Shown piece after piece: positions 12,241 through 16,950 of a stretch of 16,950 nucleotides of DNA. The translations under genes and the position numbers were made by a program. The notes under the pieces are model-generated. The model had not been told where the DNA came from, ran no database searches, and was given only the letters and a program-made list of their open reading frames with translations. The DNA is from CAYGZA01 sp964354135 (lineage in GTDB: Bacteria > Planctomycetota > Planctomycetia > Pirellulales > Thermoguttaceae): positions 1 to 16,950 of the forward strand of contig CAYGZA010000123.1 of assembly GCA_964354135.1 (NCBI GenBank). Direction: 5' to 3'. Position 1 is the stretch's first letter. Every line of letters starts with the position of its first letter.

Positions 12241-14514
12241 ATGAGCAGTCCGAATGGCGGTCGGAGGGTATTGGCTGGGATGGCACTCCCGTGTTTCGTG
12301 TTCCCGCTCTTGGTTCTCTGCGTGGTTCCACCCGAAACCCGTGCCGAGGTCCTCGCCGAGGATTTCCGCTCCCTCGACAAGGCCCGCTGGCGCGCGGTGA
12401 ACTTGATCGGCCAGCGCAAGCTGCCCGGACTTACGGTCTCGGCCGAGGACGGAGTGCTCCGAATTGCGGGCACGACTTCGGCGGCGGGGATCAACGTGGG
12501 CGGAATCCGGACCCTTCAATCCTACACCGCCTCGCCGGACAAGCCGCTGGCAGTCGAGCTGACGCGCGCCTTCCACGGCGGGCGTGCGGCACAGGCCGAG
12601 CTGGGCGTGATGCTCTGGCGGAGCATGGGGGAGTTCGTCTATCTCCGCGAGCCGCTCGATTCGCTCTTCAAGGACTGGAATCACTATCAGTCCTGGCAAG
12701 TCGTGGTGTCCGATGGCCGGCGGCCTTCAACGCGGATGCGATTTTCGGACGTCTCCGATGAAGACGTCTTTCTCACCGCCCATCCGCAACCGCTGCTGGA
12801 CTGCCGGATTCACCGGGTGCCGCGCCGCGTGCGACTGCTCCACGACGGCAAGCAGGTGACCGTGTTCCTCGACGGCGACCGGTGCGCTGCGGTGGAGGTG
12901 CCGTGGAACGGGAAGTTCGTTGTTTGTCTCATGGCGGGAGCCTGGCGCCCGGGAGCGCCGGTCGAGGCGGGGTTTTCGGACGTGAAGATCGACGGCAGCC
13001 CCGACGGCGTCGTCGGGTCCACCGCGATCGATGCCGTGTGGGAAACCGCGAAACCGGCGTACTGGAGGGGCGACGCAGAGCTGCATCCGGGCGCGGTCGA
13101 GAAGGTCCAGGCCGGCCGCAACCGGAGCCAATTGGCGATGGTCCTTCGCTCCGGATGGCCCCCGGACACGATGAAGCGGTTCATCGACTGGTCGGCCGAG
13201 CAAGGGCTCAACTGCATTGCCCTGGATATCCCCTGGCGCGAGGTAGAGCGGCGGCCGGGGCAGTATGACTTCTCGCGGTACGACGGGATCGTCAACTACG
13301 CCGTGAACCGCGGTCTGTTCGTGCAGCTCAAGCCGTGGTGGATCCGCCGCGGCTATCCGGATTGGATCAGTCCGGAGTTGGAGCAGGTCGCCATCGGTCC
13401 CGGCAAGCACTTGAAGCTCCAGGAGTTGACCTTCGCCCACGACGAGCTGAACGGCCGGATCGCGCGCTTCGTGGGCGCGGTCGCCGCTCATTACCGCGGC
13501 TACCCCGTGACCTGTTACACGCCCGTGGGAGCGACGGCGGCGGAGCTGGAGTATTCCCACGCCGACTACCGCGACGGCTCGCGCTGGGCCCGGGCGCAGT
13601 TCCGCGGATGGCTGAAAACGCGATACCCGTCGATCGACGCCCTGAACGCCGCGTGGGGCGCAAAGCATTCGGACTGGGAAGGCGTCATGCCGCCGGACGA
13701 GCTGAAGCTGGTACCGGGCAAGCCCGACACGCGCCGGCAGGTGCTCGACTGGTTCGTCTATCGCGAGTGGTCGATCAAGCAGCTCGTCGACCGGCTGGCC
13801 CGGGCGGTCAAGACGGCCGATCTGAACGCCATTCTCGCGGTCCAGGTGGGGCGGATTCTCGACGGCCCGATGTGCCCGAAGCGCGGGACCGTCGGCGCCT
13901 TCTATTGGGCCGGGGCCGCCGACATGCTCATCACCGACCCGCAGCCCAAGGACGGCGATATCATGGGCTATATCATGGACCTTGTCCGCGCCGGCGGCAA
14001 ACGGGCCGGCATGGAACTCGATGCGCCCGCGCGCTTTGAGCTTACGCTGGACCACTACACGAGAAACACCGTGGAGTGTTGGCACCACGGAGGCATCTGG
14101 GCCTCGTGGGCGAATTGGGCGCCCGGCGAATTGGAGCAACGGGAGATCTTGAAGGTCGCCCGCGATTCCACGCAAGCCATCGCGACGCTTCAGACCGCAA
14201 CCTCGTCCGACGTCGCGATGTTCGTCAGCAAGTGGGACCTGTACTGCTACCACGACGGCCAGCGCTGGCGTGAGTACCGCGACGCCTACAGCGAGTTGAC
14301 CGATAACGGGAAGCGCATCATCGACGTGCTGACCGACGACGTCCTCCTCGCCAGCCCGGAGCTGCTCGGCCGCTATCGTCGCATCGAAGTGCCTTACGCC
14401 GACTGCATCGACCGTCGCGTGGCCAGGCAGCTCTCGCGACACCAAGAGCGACTCAAGCTCCATCGTCCCGAAAGCTATGGAAAGAACCTGCTCGACCTGA
14501 CCGACTTGCGCTAA
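12241..14514 (+). CDS. GH42-like clan GH-A glycosidase with N-terminal LamG-like domain
   Basis: The 757-residue protein (from ATG 12241) has an RR-containing n-region and a hydrophobic signal core (residues 15-35). Residues about 38-250 form a beta-sandwich (EDFRSLDKARW, VTVFLDGDRCAAVEV, GFSDVKIDG) of the concanavalin/DUF1080 style. From about 290 to 640 is a TIM barrel resembling GH42 beta-galactosidases: WREVERRPGQYDFSRYDGIVNYAV then GLFVQLKPWW. Candidate acid/base is Glu435 or Glu437 in TAAELEY; candidate nucleophile is Glu592 in GMELD. A partial GATase-like, beta-galactosidase trimerisation-type domain follows (DVAMFVSKWD), but ends abruptly. An alternative in-frame ATG at 12178 overlaps the amidase stop (TGATG), which would couple translation but lengthen the leader by 21 residues. 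It likely acts on exported or periplasmic glycans, perhaps beta-galactosides. The substrate is uncertain. Confidence 0.8.
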   Translation: MSSPNGGRRVLAGMALPCFVFPLLVLCVVPPETRAEVLAEDFRSLDKARWRAVNLIGQRKLPGLTVSAEDGVLRIAGTTSAAGINVGGIRTLQSYTASPDKPLAVELTRAFHGGRAAQAELGVMLWRSMGEFVYLREPLDSLFKDWNHYQSWQVVVSDGRRPSTRMRFSDVSDEDVFLTAHPQPLLDCRIHRVPRRVRLLHDGKQVTVFLDGDRCAAVEVPWNGKFVVCLMAGAWRPGAPVEAGFSDVKIDGSPDGVVGSTAIDAVWETAKPAYWRGDAELHPGAVEKVQAGRNRSQLAMVLRSGWPPDTMKRFIDWSAEQGLNCIALDIPWREVERRPGQYDFSRYDGIVNYAVNRGLFVQLKPWWIRRGYPDWISPELEQVAIGPGKHLKLQELTFAHDELNGRIARFVGAVAAHYRGYPVTCYTPVGATAAELEYSHADYRDGSRWARAQFRGWLKTRYPSIDALNAAWGAKHSDWEGVMPPDELKLVPGKPDTRRQVLDWFVYREWSIKQLVDRLARAVKTADLNAILAVQVGRILDGPMCPKRGTVGAFYWAGAADMLITDPQPKDGDIMGYIMDLVRAGGKRAGMELDAPARFELTLDHYTRNTVECWHHGGIWASWANWAPGELEQREILKVARDSTQAIATLQTATSSDVAMFVSKWDLYCYHDGQRWREYRDAYSELTDNGKRIIDVLTDDVLLASPELLGRYRRIEVPYADCIDRRVARQLSRHQERLKLHRPESYGKNLLDLTDLR

Positions 14515-14565
14515 ACGGGGTTTCACGGTCACGCAACGTCACTCAGATTGGAAGGGAGTTGACCC

Positions 14566-15417
14566 ATGCCCAAGACTGACGATCCATCGCGTCGCGGTTT
14601 CCTTGCGGCGAGTCTCGCCGGCGCATCGGCCGGGATCCTTGCGGGTGGGAGTCCGGCCGCGGAAGCCGCTCCCAAACCCGCTGAGAGTGCGGCCCCGGCG
14701 GCGAAAGTCCGTTTTTCGGATCTGCTGCCGCACGAGTTCCGGAAGAGGCTGGCCCAGCGGCCGATCGCCTATCTGCCGCTGGGCACCCTGGAATGGCACG
14801 GCGAGCATCTCCCCTTGGGCTCCGACGCGCTTCAGGCCGAAGGATTGATGATCCAGTGCGCACTCCAACTGGGCGGCATCGTCATGCCGCCGATCCACCT
14901 CGGACCCGACCGGGCCAAACCCGCGGACGCCGGGAAGATGCTCGTCGGCATGGACTACGCCGACTCGACCACGCCGCCGCGCCAGCTCGACGGAAGCTGC
15001 TACTGGGTCCCCCCCGGCTTCCACTTGCTCATGGTGGATGCGATCCTCGCGCAACTGAAGCGTGCCGGGTTTCGGGCCGTGTTTGCCGACGGTCACGGGC
15101 CGTCGCGCTGGTCGTGGGTCGAGAACCTCGCGGAGCGCGAGGCGCGCTTCGGCCTGAAGCTGTTCGGGGTCACCAAGGAGATCGGCCGCCGGTGGAAGAG
15201 CCAGGTGGACCACGCAGCCCGCAACGAAACGTCGCTGGTAATGCACTTCAGGCCGGACCTGGTCGACCTCTCTCAGTTGCCGCAGTTGCGCTCCACCTGG
15301 CCGCAAGGAGTCGGCGGGGAAGACCCTCGCGACGCGACCGCGTCTTATGGAAAGGAATGCCTGGAGCAGTCGGTGGAGCTCGTCCGGCAGGTGTTCGCCA
15401 AAGCGGGGCTGCTGTGA
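14566..15417 (+). CDS. creatininase-family amidohydrolase, Tat-exported
   Basis: The 283-residue protein starts with a twin-arginine type leader, SRRGFLAASLAG (8-19), followed by an Ala/Pro-rich stretch to residue 46. The mature part is a creatininase-family metal hydrolase. GTLEWHGEHLPLGSDA (73-88) supplies Glu76, His78 and Asp87 with the same 34/36/45 spacing as Pseudomonas creatininase. ADGHGPSRWSWVE (174-186) supplies His177, and QVDHAARNETSLVM (213-226) supplies Glu221. The usual GHGGN or GHYEN motif is DGHGPS here, so one second-shell or metal ligand differs. Family members open cyclic amides or formamides. AAGGGAG-like sequence eight bases before ATG 14566 supports the start. It lies 51 bases after the glycosidase gene on the same strand and may share its transcript. 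Creatinine itself is an unlikely substrate in this context. Confidence 0.87.
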   Translation: MPKTDDPSRRGFLAASLAGASAGILAGGSPAAEAAPKPAESAAPAAKVRFSDLLPHEFRKRLAQRPIAYLPLGTLEWHGEHLPLGSDALQAEGLMIQCALQLGGIVMPPIHLGPDRAKPADAGKMLVGMDYADSTTPPRQLDGSCYWVPPGFHLLMVDAILAQLKRAGFRAVFADGHGPSRWSWVENLAEREARFGLKLFGVTKEIGRRWKSQVDHAARNETSLVMHFRPDLVDLSQLPQLRSTWPQGVGGEDPRDATASYGKECLEQSVELVRQVFAKAGLL

Positions 15418-15428
15418 TTCCGGGAGGG

Positions 15429-15631
15429 CGAGGCTCCTGGGCAGCCTTGACCTTGGCTTTGACGAACTCCAGCTCGGCCCGGCTGTGCAACATGCCGGGG
15501 TGGACCATCGCCTTAGGCGCAGGCGGGCTGCCGGTCTGACTCCAGGCCGGGGCCATGGCGAGTAGCCAAGCCAGGACCGACAGCGCAAGGCAAGCGGAAG
15601 CGGGAGACGACGTCCGGCAACTTCCTATCAG
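15429..15631 (-). pseudogene. 5' remnant of an alginate-lyase-like gene
   Basis: On the minus strand this stretch encodes a hydrophobic signal peptide (ACLALSVLAWLLAMAPAWSQ) followed by VHPGMLHSRAELEFVKAKVKAAQEP. The latter is the N-terminal pattern of planctomycete alginate-lyase/polysaccharide-lyase proteins ('FVHPGLLH...DLD.IKAKVAAG..PW'). Similarity ends at about base 15429, twelve bases before the stop of the creatininase-family gene, and the frame then runs antisense through that gene. No ATG, GTG or TTG is present at the expected start; an in-frame CTG at 15631 follows AGGA. So both the start and the catalytic body are missing. It follows the DUF1579-like gene with almost no gap, suggesting a former two-gene unit cut by a deletion or inversion. 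Confidence 0.55.
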
Positions 15632-15639
15632 TGTGATCC

Positions 15640-16272
15640 TTAAGGTTTCTCGGATGCGGCCGGCGGCTTCCTCCGCGTCGCCTCGCCTTTCTCTTCCATC
15701 ACGCTGCCGTCCGGCATAGGGGTCCTCTCGACGACCGCCATCCGATCGGGGCTGAGCTTCTCGGTGATCCGCGCGCTCTTGTGGCCCGTGGACCACTGCC
15801 ACTCCATGATTTCGCGGTTTCCCTCGCGCTTTCCGCGGCCCTTGGCCATGCAGCGGAGGCTGTCGAACAGGTAGCCGACCACCTCGCCGGTGGCCTGGTC
15901 GATGGTGTAGATCTCCATGGCCTGGTAGCCGTCGCGGCGGAACCGCTCGATCTCCTCGTCCGAGGCGTGCATGTTCTTCTTGAGGTAGTGCGCCTGCTCC
16001 GGGGTGATCTCGGTGATCTTGGCGTCACCGCGGAAGATGAGGAACTGGCCGTTCAAGGCCGACTCGACGCGTTGAATGCATTTGCCTTGCCCGGTATCGG
16101 ACTTGCCGGAGCCTTCCCACTGGCCGACAATCCACTGGGTCCACTCGCCGGCCAGGGGGGGAGGATAGAACATGACGCGCCTCGGCTCCTTGGCGGCCTT
16201 CTTCTCCTGGCTCATGAGGGGCAGGGCAACGGCCGCTGCGATGGCGAGAAGGAGTAGCGATTGGCGTTTCAT
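15640..16272 (-). CDS. small exported DUF1579-like (lipocalin-type) protein
   Basis: The 210-residue protein begins with a clear Sec signal peptide (MKRQSLLLLAIAAAVALPLM, 1-20). The mature part starts with a charged linker (KKAAKEPRR). It then shows GEWTQWIVGQWEGSGKSDTG (42-61), the tryptophan-glycine opening of a DUF1579/lipocalin-like beta-barrel. Next come ESALNGQFLIFRGD, GYQAMEIYTIDQATGEVVGYLFDS (115-138) and MEWQWSTG. No catalytic residues can be named. Start ATG 16272 is supported by AAAGGAG nine bases upstream. The helical insertion around residues 90-114 (EQAHYLKKNMHASDEEIERFRRDGYQ region) is longer than usual in the family. A perfect palindrome 33 bases upstream of the start may control it, and a truncated lyase remnant follows directly. 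Its ligand or partner is unknown. Confidence 0.75.
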   Translation of the reverse strand: MKRQSLLLLAIAAAVALPLMSQEKKAAKEPRRVMFYPPPLAGEWTQWIVGQWEGSGKSDTGQGKCIQRVESALNGQFLIFRGDAKITEITPEQAHYLKKNMHASDEEIERFRRDGYQAMEIYTIDQATGEVVGYLFDSLRCMAKGRGKREGNREIMEWQWSTGHKSARITEKLSPDRMAVVERTPMPDGSVMEEKGEATRRKPPAASEKP

Positions 16273-16304
16273 GCGATCGCTCCTTTCGGCGAGGGACTTT
16301 GTAT

Positions 16305-16316
16305 GAGTGTACACTC
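16305..16316. promoter_or_regulatory. perfect 12-base palindrome, candidate operator
   Basis: GAGTGTACACTC is its own reverse complement and lies 33-44 bases upstream of the minus-strand DUF1579-like start codon, a typical operator position. Dimeric repressors bind sites of this form. The regulator is unknown. Confidence 0.35.
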
Positions 16317-16393
16317 TTCGGCCTCTCGGGAACAGAGCCCAGGCAAACCTCTCCTGATAACGGATTCTCCGGCCTTCGGGGAGGGGTGGGGGC

Positions 16394-16693
16394 AGATCGC
16401 ACTTTGTTTTTCCGCTGATAGGGGTCGATGATGGCTCGGTCGAGCAGTTCGGTGAGTCGTTCGCCGGGGTCGGGACGGCTTTTGTATTCGCGCATCGGCC
16501 GACGATACGCCCGCCACACGCCGGCAAAGCTCATCCGCCCTGGCGGCACCCCTTGACGCACCAGGCGGGAGTGAGAGTGCAGCCCCATGGCCCACATTCC
16601 CAACAGCGACCAGTGCAATTCGACCATCGCATTGTCCGGGTTGTGACTGCGGAGCTTGCGACGCTCGAAGGTTTGCCTGCAACGGCGATAGAC
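16394..16693 (-). pseudogene. C-terminal fragment of an IS4-type transposase
   Basis: One hundred codons on the minus strand read VYRRCRQTFERRKLRSHNP, then NAMVELHWSLLGMWAMGL, then an Arg-rich stretch ending TELLDRAIIDPYQRKNKVRS. This matches the C-terminal region of IS4-type transposases ('..YRT.KQT.GRRKLRS..P..A..EL.WSLLGLW...'), which follows the last catalytic glutamate. There is no start codon, and the N-terminal and catalytic parts are missing. The upstream (high-coordinate) edge changes abruptly into a REP-like palindrome at 16696, and the downstream end lacks the normal stop, reading into unrelated sequence. It is inactive debris. Confidence 0.65.
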
Positions 16694-16695
16694 CG

Positions 16696-16769
16696 GTAGG
16701 GTGGGACGCAAGTCCCACCAATCCGTAGCGGGCGATAAAGCAGATGGTGGGACTGCCGTCCCACTCTAC
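16696..16769. repeat. double-hairpin REP/BIME-like palindrome
   Basis: Two hairpins with related stems stand 26 bases apart. GGTGGGAC-GCAA-GTCCCACC (16700-16719) has an 8-bp stem and a GNRA-type loop. GTGGGAC-TGCC-GTCCCAC (16747-16764) has a 7-bp stem. The outer arms GTAGGGTGGGAC (16696-16707) and GTCCCACTCTAC (16758-16769) also pair, with one G-T, so the whole 74 bases can form a large inverted repeat. This is the layout of REP/BIME elements. It abuts the transposase fragment. Confidence 0.65.
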
Positions 16770-16950
16770 GCGTTTTCCGAGCCGGAACTCATCGCGCGGC
16801 TTGCGGCCCGGCGCGAGGAGCTGGCCCGCATGGCGGCGCTCAAGACCCGGATCATCGAGAAGATCAACGCCGCCGATCCGCCGCTCAAGAAAAGCGCGCT
16901 AGTGCCGCTTTCAGTTCAAGAGTTTCGCGTTTTGGAAAAAGTGGCCGTTA
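16701..16950 (+). CDS. open frame running off the right edge, unknown partial protein
   Basis: The frame is open from a GTG inside the REP-like repeat to the window end. From base 16770 it has coding character: FSEPELIARLAARREELARM (20 residues) then KTRIIEKINAADPPLKKSAL, an amphipathic, heptad-like helix rich in Arg, Glu and Leu. This looks like part of a coiled-coil segment. Codons upstream of 16770 translate the repeat and are probably not native. No family can be named; it may be a gene truncated by the repeat, with the rest outside the window. Confidence 0.25.
   Translation, partial: MGRKSHQSVAGDKADGGTAVPLYAFSEPELIARLAARREELARMAALKTRIIEKINAADPPLKKSALVPLSVQEFRVLEKVAV

Noticed and set aside
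12727..14532. 601-codon antisense frame over the GH42-like gene
   Set aside because: The translation has low-complexity, shadow-like composition and no start signal; the sense strand encodes a coherent glycosidase.
16025..16393. Transposase frame continuing through 16025
   Set aside because: Past 16394 the translation overlaps the upstream region and antisense or other frame of the DUF1579-like gene and loses all IS4-type similarity.
4568..16693. Intact composite transposon bounded by IS4 copies
   Set aside because: Each end has only a fragment (N-terminal on plus, C-terminal on minus), no terminal inverted repeats or target duplications were identified, and the fragments may be from different elements.

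Overview
The window is GC-rich, densely coded bacterial DNA that reads like a planctomycete genome. The reasons are several exported proteins with signal peptides, an OstA-like outer-membrane-type protein, a 24-residue leucine-rich-repeat protein of a common planctomycete type, a GH127 glycosidase with a LamG-like tail, a stand-alone LuxR-type helix-turn-helix protein, and gaps filled with short repeat families and transposase debris. The assignment rests on recalled protein families and repeat style, not on a marker gene.

Left part (1-4420). A partial OstA/LptA-like protein is followed by a hypoxanthine phosphoribosyltransferase homologue with altered catalytic residues. Next come an inverted-repeat element and a GT4-type glycosyltransferase. 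Convergent to these, on the minus strand, lie a leucine-rich-repeat protein and an exported SAM-dependent methyltransferase, separated by a short direct-repeat tract.

Middle part (4420-9690). A 450-base gap holds an N-terminal scrap of an IS4-type transposase and a tRNA-like T-arm. Then comes a large exported GH127 (beta-L-arabinofuranosidase type) enzyme. On the minus strand follow a small LuxR-type regulator and a 293-residue protein of unknown function. A 557-base gene-free stretch next to the latter contains a strong 12-bp-stem hairpin and a likely promoter.

Right part (9690-16950). Three exported enzymes point the same way: a penicillin-acylase-type Ntn amidohydrolase, a GH42-like clan GH-A glycosidase and a Tat-exported creatininase-family amidohydrolase. 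The stop of the amidase and a possible start of the glycosidase overlap (TGATG). Immediately downstream, on the minus strand, is a decapitated and truncated remnant of an alginate-lyase-like gene behind a small exported DUF1579-like protein. The right end has a C-terminal IS4-type transposase fragment abutting a double-hairpin REP-like palindrome, then an open frame that leaves the window.

How the genes may work together (inference): GH127 enzyme, Ntn amidase, GH42-like enzyme, creatininase-family enzyme and the lost lyase all look exported. Together they suggest a locus for breaking down a complex glycan or glycoconjugate in the periplasm or outside the cell. IS4-type fragments lie at both ends of this block, and one gene within it is a relic, so the block looks rearranged. 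No CRISPR array, complete mobile element, rRNA or complete tRNA was seen, and I did not find a clearly new multi-gene system beyond this candidate degradation cluster.
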